The translations under genes and the position numbers were made by a program. The notes under the pieces are model-generated. The model worked only from the letters and a program-made list of their open reading frames with translations. It did not search any database and was not told the origin of the DNA. Of a stretch of DNA of 64,000 nt, positions 34,209 to 42,638 are shown in pieces. Origin of the DNA: Leptolyngbya sp. O-77 (GTDB lineage Bacteria; Cyanobacteriota; Cyanobacteriia; Elainellales; Elainellaceae); assembly GCF_001548395.1 (NCBI RefSeq), contig NZ_AP017367.1, forward strand, positions 2,579,001 to 2,643,000, written 5' to 3'. How positions within the stretch are numbered: the stretch's first letter is position 1; each line of letters begins with the position of its first letter.

Positions 34209-35753
34209 CTAAGCGGTGTAATGAGATGATTGCTCTGCCAATCCCAATTCTAACTGACCATTGGATGCAATCTGGATAGCTTCAGCCCATTGAAGATAAC
34301 TTTCTAAAATGCCTAGTTCTCTTGCAACAGCCTTGAGAGACAGTCTCCTTAAAACATCTATTGTGATTGGTCTTTTCTCATCCCAAAAGATCATGGAATC
34401 GAAAAATTCTATTGCGGGAGTTGAGGTGATAAGCTCAAAAATAAATTTAGCCTCCTCCTCTGTCTCAAAAGATAGAAAATTAACAGTATCATCAAACATT
34501 ACTGGCTTCCCATTCATAGGCTTAACAAGGCAAAACTTTAGTTGCTTGTAAAGTCCAGAAATCGCTATTTTCCAACCCTTAAAAGAGTAAGAACCAACAC
34601 CAAATATAGAGTAAGGCGGCTTGTTTTTATAGATAGAGCTTTTTCTATTTTTTAGATAGTGATCATGCTCAAGCAAGTATTGCCAAGTCTTAGGAGCTAT
34701 ATTTTGGATACTACTTGTGTCATCACTAACTGATTGTTGTGTAACTAATACAAATCTTCGGCAACTATCTGTTCGACCATTGCCAATATCTGAGCTTTTC
34801 AAGAGAGGATACAAGTATTCTTTTTCTAAAAAGTACTTTTCTCCTATTCCATTTAAGAATAAAGAATCGTGAATTTGCTCTAGCTCCATTACTTTTGAAC
34901 AATCATGCTTTATCCCAGAACGCCAGACATACTTCAAATTCTGACCTGCCAAGTGCCTCCACTTCTCATACTTAGTAGTATCTCTAAGAATTAATCCATC
35001 TCTCTCTCCGATTAGATAAGATGCTTCTCTTGATTCTAGGTTTTTATAGACTTTGCAATCAGAATTATCAACAATATCAGCAGTAGATAAGACAAAAAGA
35101 CAAGCCTCAACGGATGCTCCAAAATGCAACTTTGCATCAATGAGGTAGATAGAGGCGGAAAATTTACTTCCTAATTTTTTCCTTGCCTGACGAATTATCT
35201 TGCGAGCAACGGAATATTTACATAGAACGGCTATAGTTCCTTCTCGCTCTGATAACCACTCAACATACTCTAGAAGCATCCATTCAGAAATATCAAAATT
35301 TCCTGAGCCAGTTATAGCCTCGATCCCCCTTCTGTTTTGAAAGTTCGATTTTGAGGGGAGATTTTGACTATTAAGAACACTCAACTCACTACTTGTCACC
35401 CAGGGAGGATTACCAATTACCAAAACATACCCCGAGAACTTTGAAATCAAAGCTTTCCAATTGGTTTCAAAAAAATCTGATTCATACAAAATCACATTAT
35501 TTGATTTTTGGTGATTTGATATAGATGATCTTGCTTCTTCAATATATTTTCCATTTATATCTAAGCCTATAATCTTAGAATCTAAAAACTCATCAAGTGC
35601 GGCTCGAATAAATGCACCCTTTCCACAATTTGGCTCTACAACAAGATCCGGTGATAGCTTGTGGTTTATTCTAAGAATCTGAGTAACTTCTCTAGCAAGA
35701 GAATCAGAAGTCTGAAAGTCACCAAACTGCCATTTATCCAATGATTTTGCCAT
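34209..35753 (-). CDS. Type II DNA adenine methyltransferase
   Basis: A 514-aa class I SAM-dependent methyltransferase. Motif I is VEPNCGKGAFIRAAL, the acidic residue of motif II lies in IIGLDINGKYIEEA, and the catalytic motif IV is VIGNPPWVTSSEL, which marks an N6-adenine enzyme. After the catalytic domain come about 250 residues likely to hold target recognition. It lies 7 bp behind the endonuclease gene on the same strand, forming a compact type II restriction-modification pair. The pair is AT-richer than the flanking chromosome and runs against the attC direction, as in cassettes that carry their own promoter. Its 3' end abuts the IS4-like element. Confidence 0.88.
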   Translation of the reverse strand: MAKSLDKWQFGDFQTSDSLAREVTQILRINHKLSPDLVVEPNCGKGAFIRAALDEFLDSKIIGLDINGKYIEEARSSISNHQKSNNVILYESDFFETNWKALISKFSGYVLVIGNPPWVTSSELSVLNSQNLPSKSNFQNRRGIEAITGSGNFDISEWMLLEYVEWLSEREGTIAVLCKYSVARKIIRQARKKLGSKFSASIYLIDAKLHFGASVEACLFVLSTADIVDNSDCKVYKNLESREASYLIGERDGLILRDTTKYEKWRHLAGQNLKYVWRSGIKHDCSKVMELEQIHDSLFLNGIGEKYFLEKEYLYPLLKSSDIGNGRTDSCRRFVLVTQQSVSDDTSSIQNIAPKTWQYLLEHDHYLKNRKSSIYKNKPPYSIFGVGSYSFKGWKIAISGLYKQLKFCLVKPMNGKPVMFDDTVNFLSFETEEEAKFIFELITSTPAIEFFDSMIFWDEKRPITIDVLRRLSLKAVARELGILESYLQWAEAIQIASNGQLELGLAEQSSHYTA

Positions 35754-35760
35754 TAGTCAC

Positions 35761-36414
35761 TTATCGAACTCTAACTATTCCTGAAACACTACCAGCTTGT
35801 TGAATGACTCGACCATACTGTAGTCTCCACTGAAGGGCATTTGAGATTGTTAAGTAACCTTGATTCGGGGGTGATTCTAAAATCCTATCAGCTAGTTGAT
35901 CTGCACCTATTTCATCAACGGGCAGATTTCTCTCCATAATGAAGGCAACGATATCATCTTTATTTCCATCTCGACTCAAAATATCTAAGATCCCTCTAGT
36001 TGTTTGAAAATCCCCCGTCCTGCTCTTGTCAATGAAAATTGTATGCTGCATATCTAATCTTCCAGTTCTATTCTCAGGATCATCATACTTGTCGTAAACA
36101 AAAACTAGAAGATGATACCCAAGCCCAAATACTTTCTGCGTTGCAGACTTAAAAGGGCAAGAAGACTGGGGCTGCCTTATACTTGTAACTTTAATATCAA
36201 CTTCAAGAGTAGGAAGATCGATACCTGAAGCTGAGTTACCTGCTTGGCAATTGTAATTCTGAACTAAATAGGCTGTGAATTTATGTTCAAGATAAGTTCC
36301 GACGGCTTTTCCATCAGTCACACCATAAAGACTAGGTTCATCGTAGACAGATTCTATTTCAGCAAATCTGGCTGCTTCAATACATAAGTCTTCTATGGTC
36401 AAGATTGGTCGCAT
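35761..36414 (-). CDS. Type II restriction endonuclease (PD-(D/E)xK type)
   Basis: A 217-aa protein encoded just upstream of the methyltransferase. SGIDLPTLEVDIKVTS reads as the core of a PD-(D/E)xK nuclease (D..., D-I-K), with CPFKSATQKVFGLGYHLLVF following as the next strand and helix. I recognise no named enzyme, so the cleavage site is unknown. The call rests on the nuclease motif plus the tight coupling to a methyltransferase. ATG 36414 is used. The 120 bp between it and attC3 should hold the promoter for both genes. Confidence 0.8.
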   Translation of the reverse strand: MRPILTIEDLCIEAARFAEIESVYDEPSLYGVTDGKAVGTYLEHKFTAYLVQNYNCQAGNSASGIDLPTLEVDIKVTSIRQPQSSCPFKSATQKVFGLGYHLLVFVYDKYDDPENRTGRLDMQHTIFIDKSRTGDFQTTRGILDILSRDGNKDDIVAFIMERNLPVDEIGADQLADRILESPPNQGYLTISNALQWRLQYGRVIQQAGSVSGIVRVR

Positions 36415-36535
36415 TTTTCTCTAAGATCCCGTCACCGCAATAGTACATCGGTTTGCGAAAACAGGGAAGGTCGCGTCAAATCCTTCTACTACCGCAACAT
36501 ACGAGGGTTGCTCTTTGTCAGAGGGATGAGCATAC

Positions 36536-36622
36536 ACCTAACGGCTCAAATCAGCGGCGGCAGATACCCTCAACTCTAGCACCAGTATCTTTCAACCGTC
36601 CGCTGCATTTGAATTGTTGGGC
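36536..36622 (+). other. attC-like integron recombination site 3
   Basis: An 87-bp site, the best fit to consensus: left end ACCTAAC (RYYYAAC) and right end GTTGGGC (GTTRRRY). Arms TCAAAT-CAGCGG and CCGCTGCATTTGA pair fully apart from one extra C on the right arm, an extrahelical G on the bottom strand. The centre shares CGGCAGATACCC and ATCTTTCAACCGTCC with sites 1 and 2. Confidence 0.9.
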
Positions 36623-37012
36623 TGCGAACATAGGCTGAAGTTAGGTTTCCTGAATTTAAGGGAATAATCCTCAATATGATGGAGTGAACTGGGTAAACCC
36701 TTAATCAGACATAATTGCTAGGGCACATAAGCATGGGCACTGACTCATCTGACAATTTAGCTAGGCTCTACAGTGAGTTGTTGGTACTTCTTAAGCAAGA
36801 GGAGGAGATTCGTAAAGAAACAGAGAAGAGATTAGCAAAAGCAAAAGCCTCCATTGACCCTCGCAAAGAATTCAACAACTGGCTAAAGACGAATGCTGGT
36901 CAAACATGGAAGCAGAAGCAGTTCAAATATCAAGATAGCAAATGTGCTGCTTGTGGTGACTCTCTTCGTTTTGCAGATGCTGTTGTGCATCATATTCTCC
37001 CTCTAAAAGACT

Positions 37013-38259
37013 GGCTCTTCCGGATCCGGGGTGAAAATCGTATAATATGATACTTTAAGTCAGGGGTTGCGCCAATGGACATACATCTTGATAGATTGCT
37101 TAACTTCCCTCACGTTACGGTTGAAAGTTGCATTCAAAAAGACAATGAAGTGTACTTAAAGTTGCGCTTGCTCAATCAAGAATCTAGCTGTCCACACTGT
37201 AAGAAATCAAGTTCAGAGTTGCATCAAAACCGTCCGATTTTGATTCGAGACCTATCGATTTTTGGTCAAGTCACTTATTTGAAAATTCCTCGTCGTCAGT
37301 TTTATTGTCGTGATTGCCAACGTTATTTTACTGAGTCATTGACATTTATGGATGCAGGACGGCAGTACACTCGACGCTATGAGGAGCATATTTACCAGCA
37401 AGTACAACTGTCAAGTATGGAGCAAGTGGGTCGCGTAGAAGGGTTAAGCTTTGAGCGCATTGAAGGGATTTTCAAGCATCAGTATGCACAGAAAAAAACA
37501 CAGGATGGGCAGGAGTCAAACGCATTGGGATTGATGAAATCAGCAAGCGGAAAGGGCATCAAAACTTCGCCACCGTTATCGGCGACGTTGAGACCGGGAA
37601 ATTGATTGAAGTGATTGACAGTCACCAACAGGAAGACATTATTGAAACCCTGAAGCAGCAGCCCCTAGAGGTGCGTGCAAAAGTTGAAGAGGTGAGCGTG
37701 GATATGTGGGGAGGATTCCCAAAGGTAGTCAAGAGGGTGTTTCCCAATGCCGTGGTAGTGATTGACCGCTTTCATGTCATGAAATTAGTCAATGAGGAGT
37801 TAAATAAAATTCGTAGACAATCGGGTGTATCAGACCGAGGTAGCAAATTCATTTTGCTCAAGAATGGCAAGGATTTAACCGCAGAAGAACAGACAAAGTT
37901 AGAAGAGATTCTGAAACGGTCAAAGCGATTAGGAAAAGCCTATGAGTGGAAAGAAGAGTTTCGCGCGATTTATGAACAACCATTAACCGTTGAGGAAGGC
38001 AAGCGTCAGATCCAAGGGTGGCTCGATAAAGCGCGAGTCGTCTATAGAGAAGCAAGCACAACGATTCGTAACCATTTAGATGGAATTAGCAACTACTTTC
38101 GGAATCGCACAACGAGTGGCGCAATAGAGGGAATCAACAACCGAATTAAATTGATTAAACGGCAAGCTTATGGCTTTGTCAATTTCAACAATTTTCGAGA
38201 AAGACTATTAGCCTGCTTCTCTGATTAAATAAAGTTATCACCGTACTGACGGGAGAACC
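37013..38259 (+). mobile_element. ISL3-family insertion sequence in the HNH gene
   Basis: A 1247-bp element with an 8-bp target duplication AAAAGACT at 37005-37012 and 38260-38267, the size expected for ISL3. The ends are imperfect inverted repeats starting GGCTCTTCCG and, in complement, GGTTCTCCCG. It carries one transposase split by a frame change. Confidence 0.92.
37075..38228 (+). CDS. ISL3-family transposase, read in two frames
   Basis: The first frame (37075 on) has the N-terminal zinc finger, CPHCKKSSSELHQ and YCRDCQRYF, then an HTH region. The catalytic DDE part (RIGIDEISKRKGHQNFATVI, VVVIDRFHVMKLVN, SGAIEGINNRIKLIKRQAYG) continues in the -1 frame to 38228. The switch falls at a run of seven A at 37492-37498, a classic slippery sequence. 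A -1 slip there would give one protein of about 380 residues, the normal ISL3 length. ISL3 transposases are usually encoded in a single frame, so this is either slippage-dependent expression or an inactivating deletion. Confidence 0.88.
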
Positions 38260-38380
38260 AAAAGACTTTGGATCTGCTGCCAATAAACCTGAAAATTTCA
38301 AATTGTTACACCCTGGCTGCAATCTCGAAATTGGAACAAAAATTGTCGATTTCACGTAATTACGGAGAATAATTTGGAAT

Positions 38381-38746
38381 ATGGCTAACAAACAACTTAT
38401 TAAACAAGTTGCTGATGAGTTTGGATGGACGCAGGCAGATGTACAAAGGGCGATCAATGCTTCTCAGGATGCAGTGACCACAAGAGACGAAATAATTTTG
38501 TGTATGCTCCGGTATGCTGGTCCAGATCTTAAGAGACGTAACTTCGAGCTAGGTGCTCAAAAAAGGGTCAATAACCAGCAAAAAGAAATGGTTCGGAGCC
38601 TTGTCGAGCAGTTAACCAGTGTTCAAAATTTCTATGCTGCTCAGGTTGTACCGACTTTGAAGGCTACAATTGATGCACAGGCTGCATACATAGCAGACCT
38701 TCTGAAGCAGGCTTCTGGGAAAAACCAGGGAGGTGGAAATGGATAA
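38381..38746 (+). CDS. Unknown 121-aa protein of the HNH cassette
   Basis: I do not recognise this protein. It starts MANKQLIKQVADEFGWTQAD, a stretch with helix-turn-helix character, and ends in a helical, Gln- and Ala-rich part (FYAAQVVPTLKATIDAQAAY) followed by a Gly/Asn tail. CGGAG upstream of the ATG serves as ribosome site. It follows the HNH gene by 21 bp and overlaps the next gene by 8 bp, so the three look like one transcription unit between attC3 and attC4. Confidence 0.65.
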   Translation: MANKQLIKQVADEFGWTQADVQRAINASQDAVTTRDEIILCMLRYAGPDLKRRNFELGAQKRVNNQQKEMVRSLVEQLTSVQNFYAAQVVPTLKATIDAQAAYIADLLKQASGKNQGGGNG

Positions 38747-39134
38747 CGGTACTGAAAAAGTAACAAAACTTCACTTGCAGGCTTTTGGTCTTTCTGATTA
38801 TGTAGTCAAACAGCTTGTAAAGGGGCTAAATGGTGCATCAATAAATGGTGGATTGAAAGAGTATTGGGCATCTGACATAAAAGGCTCTGTTGAAAAGAGA
38901 TTGAAGAATCCTAGAGTGCAAGCTACAAATCAGGCAAAACTTCAAAGGATTCTAACTTGGCTAAATGGTGAATCGAATGTTATCCCGGTTGATTTTCTTA
39001 AAGGACTGACTCCTGAGAAGAGGATAGAAGTACTTCGTGCTCGTATTCAAGAGTTAGAAATGCAAGAACAGACTCTTACAGAAGAGACAGAGCAACTTCT
39101 GGCACAAGCGCGAAGAATGGTAGCAAGCAAGTAA
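38739..39134 (+). CDS. Unknown 131-aa protein of the HNH cassette
   Basis: No family recognised. Residues 10-90 (FGLSDYVVKQLVKGLNGASI, YWASDIKGSVEKRL) look globular. The C-terminal 45 residues (PEKRIEVLRARIQELEMQEQ and onward) form a clear coiled coil. The start ATG 38739 is preceded by AGGGAGGTGGAA, a strong ribosome site inside the previous gene, and the two genes overlap by 8 bp, indicating coupling. It lies directly before attC4 in the cassette direction. Confidence 0.65.
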   Translation: MDNGTEKVTKLHLQAFGLSDYVVKQLVKGLNGASINGGLKEYWASDIKGSVEKRLKNPRVQATNQAKLQRILTWLNGESNVIPVDFLKGLTPEKRIEVLRARIQELEMQEQTLTEETEQLLAQARRMVASK

Positions 39135-39265
39135 AATCTATACATTTTGTTTGGACGCGGGACTTCAGGAGATGAAATCACTGGAGTACCCGCTTTAATT
39201 TTGTACAAGAAATTTTGGCTCAACAAGTAGCTTGAATGCTACAACCCTCACCAAAAGCATAAGCA

Positions 39266-39351
39266 GCCCAACGTTCGTGTTCAGCGGCCGCAAATATCTT
39301 TCGCTATGAACCAGAGGCTTGAACCAGTCCGCTGCAACACGGTTGTTAGCC
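39266..39351 (+). other. attC-like integron recombination site 4
   Basis: An 86-bp site with left end GCCCAAC and right end GTTAGCC. Arms TGTT-CAGCGG and CCGCTGCAACA pair with one extra C on the right arm, an extrahelical G on the bottom strand. Five bases separate each outer box from its inner box, as in characterised attC sites. Confidence 0.88.
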
Positions 39352-40348
39352 TGATTTTATGGCAAGTCTTGTCTAAGCTCAAGATAAGACCCAAGCATTA
39401 TATTGCACAGATAGTGCGTATTTCTCTACCAGGAGGCTCCCAAAGTTTAATCATTCCATCTCTTGATCCGCTGAGCAAAATAGCGCTATTCAGATGAAAA
39501 GCCAGAAAGTCTATTGGGGAAACGTGCCCCTCTAAGACACCAATAAGTTCTGCCGTTATTGTGTCCCAAATTCCAATTGTATCGTTATTGTGATCCACAC
39601 CAAATAAGGTTTTACCATCTGAATGAAGAGCAACAACCTCTAGCACATAACCAATCGTTGAACTCTGAATTGTTCTACCTGTGGTAAGGTCTAGCAGATC
39701 TACAGTGCCATCAAATTTCGCAATAATAAGAGATGAATTACTCGAACTGATAGAGGCAACAGCGATGTCTCTACTTAGAGAATTTAAACTGTAGGCGTGA
39801 GTTGTTTTACCAGTCTGGATATCCCACAAAGTGATACTAACAATATCTGTATCGGTATTTCTCCCAATCCAAGTAAGAATACTACTATCCGGGTTTATAC
39901 TGATTTCAACAGTTCCTATAGCTTCATCATTAGGATCAAAATCAACATATGATTTTTGGATTTCCTCTCCAGTTGTTGAATCCCACAGTTTGACTACAGC
40001 TTCGCTGTAAACAATGTCATAATAAACACCAATTAAGGTACTGCTATCTGATGTAAATGTAGTTTTTTCAAGGAAGAAATACTGTGGAAAACTGTTAGGA
40101 GACTCAGAAATTTCTGGAGCTATCATGAAAGGGAAAGCAATTTCTTCACCAGTTGATAAGCTCCAATGCCTTATTCTCCTGCCAGTATCAGTAGAAAAGA
40201 TGGCTGTTAAACTTTCACCATCTGGGCTAATAGCTATTGATTTGAAACCACCAAACTCTGAGTTTAATGGACACGTTGAATTGGTTTCAGTTTTAGATTG
40301 TCCTAGAGCATTTTTGATCAACTGGATTACGGATTGAGATGATGGTGC

Positions 40349-41743
40349 GAGCTATGTTTATTTGTGGTGTATGCCTAAAGGAGAAGAAACGGCGTATCCT
40401 GCTGGATAAGGAAAAAGACCAGACGAGGATACACCATGAGTAAGGATAATGTTATTGCATTTCAACCGTCAGAAACAGCCGCATTTTTCAGCGATGCCTT
40501 GAGTGAACTAGTACGCCAGGGTGCTCGCCAAATCATTGCTCAAGCTGTTGAAGCAGAGTTGAAAGAGTTTCTCGCCCAGTACCAGTCCCTTAAAGACGAC
40601 CAGGGACGACAGGCGATCGTTCGCAACGGCTACTTACCAGAGCGAACAATTATGACAGGGGTTGGGGAAGTTGAAATTCAAGTGCCGAAGGTGCGCGACC
40701 GCAGTGGCAGCGGTATCAAGTTCAACTCATCGTTGTTGCCCCCGTATCTCAAGCGTTCCCAGAGTGTCGAGGAAGTACTGCCTTGGCTATATCTCAAAGG
40801 CGTCTCAACGGGGGATTTTGCAGAAGCGTTGGCATCGTTGCTAGGAGCCCAGGCAAAAGGTTTGTCGTCCAGTACGATTAGCCGACTGAAAACGCAATGG
40901 ATAGAGGAGCATCAACAGTGGCAGAAACGCTCCCTGATCGGTAAACGCTACGTTTACATTTGGGCAGATGGCATCTACTTCAATATCCGCAACGAGGATG
41001 ACCGCCAGTGCATTCTGGTTATCATCGGTGTCACCGATACCGGAACCAAGGAACTGCTGGGGTTGGAAGCAGGATTTCGAGAATCTGAATTGAGTTGGAA
41101 GCCGTTGTTGTTACGGCTGCAAGACCAAGGGCTGAAAGAAGCTCCAGAGTTGGCAATTGGCGATGGAGCATTAGGGTTTTGGAAAGCGCTAGCGCAAGTC
41201 TTTCCCACCACTCGTGTGCAACGGTGCTGGGTGCATAAAACTGCCAATGTGCTCAACAACTTGCCGAAGAGTCAGCAACCGAAAGCCAAATCTGCCTTGC
41301 ATGAGATCTACATGGCAGAAACCAAAGCCGATGCACAGACAGCATTTGAGCGATTTATCAAAACCTATGATGTCAAGTATCCCAAAGCGGTCGAGTGCTT
41401 GTCTAAAGACCGTGATGCGCTGTTGGCATTCTATGATTTTCCGGCTGAACATTGGGTGCATATTCGCACGACCAATCCCATTGAATCGACCTTTGCAACG
41501 GTGCGTTTGAGAACGGATAAAACACGAGGTTGTGTTTCACAAGACAGTATTTTGTCGTTGGTGTTCAAGTTGGTACAGAGTGCTCAAAAACGCTGGCTTA
41601 AGATTCGAGGGTTTAAGCGACTAGGGGAGGTGATTGAAGGAGTGAAGTTTAAAGATGGGATTCGTGCAGATCAAAAAGACGATTCAGCCGCTCGCCAGGA
41701 CGCTGCTTAATTCTTCTTCATACACCAGATTTGACAATAACTC
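40349..41743 (+). mobile_element. IS256-family insertion sequence in the WD40 gene
   Basis: A 1395-bp element with a 9-bp duplication TGATGGTGC at 40340-40348 and 41744-41752. The imperfect inverted ends start GAGCTATG and GAGTTATT and share TGGTGTATG about 18 bp in. One intact transposase gene fills it. Confidence 0.92.
40436..41710 (+). CDS. IS256-family (mutator-type) transposase
   Basis: A 424-aa DDE transposase of the IS256/Transposase_mut family. Typical parts are the N-terminal QGARQIIAQAVEAELKEFLA, EVEIQVPKVRDRSGSGIKF, the first Asp in YIWADGIYFNIR, the second in LAIGDGALGFWKALAQVFP, the CWVHKTANVLN motif, and the last acidic residue in RTTNPIESTFATVRLRTDKT. The gene is intact with start ATG 40436 and ends just before the right end. 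The element may still be mobile; its sharp target duplication suggests a recent insertion. Confidence 0.95.
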   Translation: MSKDNVIAFQPSETAAFFSDALSELVRQGARQIIAQAVEAELKEFLAQYQSLKDDQGRQAIVRNGYLPERTIMTGVGEVEIQVPKVRDRSGSGIKFNSSLLPPYLKRSQSVEEVLPWLYLKGVSTGDFAEALASLLGAQAKGLSSSTISRLKTQWIEEHQQWQKRSLIGKRYVYIWADGIYFNIRNEDDRQCILVIIGVTDTGTKELLGLEAGFRESELSWKPLLLRLQDQGLKEAPELAIGDGALGFWKALAQVFPTTRVQRCWVHKTANVLNNLPKSQQPKAKSALHEIYMAETKADAQTAFERFIKTYDVKYPKAVECLSKDRDALLAFYDFPAEHWVHIRTTNPIESTFATVRLRTDKTRGCVSQDSILSLVFKLVQSAQKRWLKIRGFKRLGEVIEGVKFKDGIRADQKDDSAARQDAA

Positions 41744-41942
41744 TGATGGTGCTTGTACTGTCACTTCGGAAGTACTTGCACCTAATTTGCTTGCTGTCAA
41801 AGTAATAGCCCCCAAAATGAAGACTGTAGCTACCCATTTCAAATTTCTCACTTGCATCTCCTCTCCTATCTTGTTGAGAATTCAGAATTTTGTGAGGTTA
41901 ATCCAACTTTAAACGCCAACCTATTTCTATCGAAACACTAAG

Positions 41943-42027
41943 GGCTAACGGTGTAGCTCAACGGCGTTCAGTGGCTCTCGGACTCAGCCAGGATCTCTGT
42001 TCCGTCCGTTGCAGCGAGGTGTTAGCC
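41943..42027 (+). other. attC-like integron recombination site 5
   Basis: An 85-bp site with complementary ends GGCTAAC and GTTAGCC. Inner arms GCT-CAACGG and CCGTTGCAGC pair with the same single extra base on the right arm. The centre holds GGATCTCTGTTCCGTCC as in site 2. The HIP1 module copy 2 starts at its right end. Confidence 0.85.
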
Positions 42028-42299
42028 TTCGCGATCGCCCTTCATCTCCCAACACCAACACCTCTGGGCGATCGCCCGTTTCTCTCAGTACCGACATATT
42101 TGGGCGATCGCCCCCCGGATACCTTTTGGAACCTCGAACTGCTGACCCAAATCTACCGCGACTTAAAGTTTGCAACTTACTCGAAAGTGTTTGGGAGTGT
42201 TCGATTTGACCCAGATCTCGAAGAACCGAGCCTCTGCAAGTGGGGGGCGAATCGCCTACCCACCGACAAGCTGACAGAACCAGAACGCTGAGGGCTAAC
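42028..42299 (+). other. HIP1-rich cassette module, copy 2, truncated
   Basis: A second copy of the module at 26681-27202, in the same orientation, again starting right after a GTTAnCC attC end. It has three HIP1 sites (42031, 42068, 42104) instead of ten. The shared second part ends PDLEEPSLCKWGANRLPTDK and TGA, followed by GGCTAAC (42293-42299), the left box of an attC whose remainder is missing. The codon frame is conserved between copies despite many substitutions, which weakly favours a translated product. Confidence 0.75.
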
Positions 42300-42308
42300 T
42301 AGTAATTA

Positions 42309-42473
42309 GACTGATCCGGTCTGCCTATCTACCCCCAGGAGGGGAATTAGGCTGAAATCCGTCTATCTAAGATCCCAAATTGGGTAGATAGGCTGATTGA
42401 GATCTGTCTAAGATCCCAAACTGGGTAGATAGGCAGACGATTGTCTGTATAATACCCCTGATTCTGGGAATTA
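42309..42473 (+). repeat. Four tandem 41-bp repeats with internal dyads
   Basis: Units start at 42309, 42350, 42391 and 42432, with a fifth start at 42474. The middle two are most alike, sharing CTAAGATCCCAAA and TGGGTAGATAGGC. CTGCCTATCTACCC at the left is complementary to GGGTAGATAGGCAG in unit three, so the block can fold. It replaces the missing part of the attC behind module copy 2. A lone GTTAGGC, a consensus attC right box, lies at 42533-42539. Confidence 0.75.
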
Positions 42474-42638
42474 GGCAGATGGCTTTACAAAGGCTTCAGA
42501 TAAGTGGGGCTGATGAATAGGCGCGATGCAGCGTTAGGCGCAGTTGCCCTGTTTGAAATTTTCGATTGGGGAGTTTGGATTTTGGATTGACAGACTCGGC
42601 CGCCAAAATCCAAAACCCAAAATCGCCCTTATCTGTTC

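Larger units (their letters stand above)
36733..38359 (+). pseudogene. HNH endonuclease gene interrupted by an ISL3 element
   Basis: The left part (36733-37012) encodes a helical N-terminus followed by CAACGDSLRFADAVVHHILP, the first half of an HNH motif. The right part (38268-38359) continues in frame with FGSAANKPENFKLLHPGCNL and supplies the N and last H. Removing the element and one AAAAGACT copy gives an intact 123-aa HNH nuclease. The family cuts or nicks DNA and is found in restriction and phage packaging. The two small genes downstream follow closely and probably belong to the same cassette. As it stands the gene is broken in its active site. Confidence 0.88.
39398..41857 (-). pseudogene. 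Secreted WD40-repeat protein interrupted by an IS256 element
   Basis: The 5' part on the minus strand (41857-41744) encodes MQVRNLKWVATVFILGAITL, a signal peptide, behind the ribosome site AGGAGAGGAG. After the IS256 element the frame continues as SVIQLIKNALGQSKTETNST and through WD40 blades such as FKSIAISPDGESLTAIFS, AVVKLWDSTTGEEIQ and LLSGSRDGMIKLWEPPG. Excising the element with one 9-bp duplication leaves 1056 bp, a complete 351-aa protein probably forming one propeller outside the inner membrane. It runs against the attC direction. The remaining 307-codon frame lacks its signal peptide and is unlikely to function in its proper place. Confidence 0.88.
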
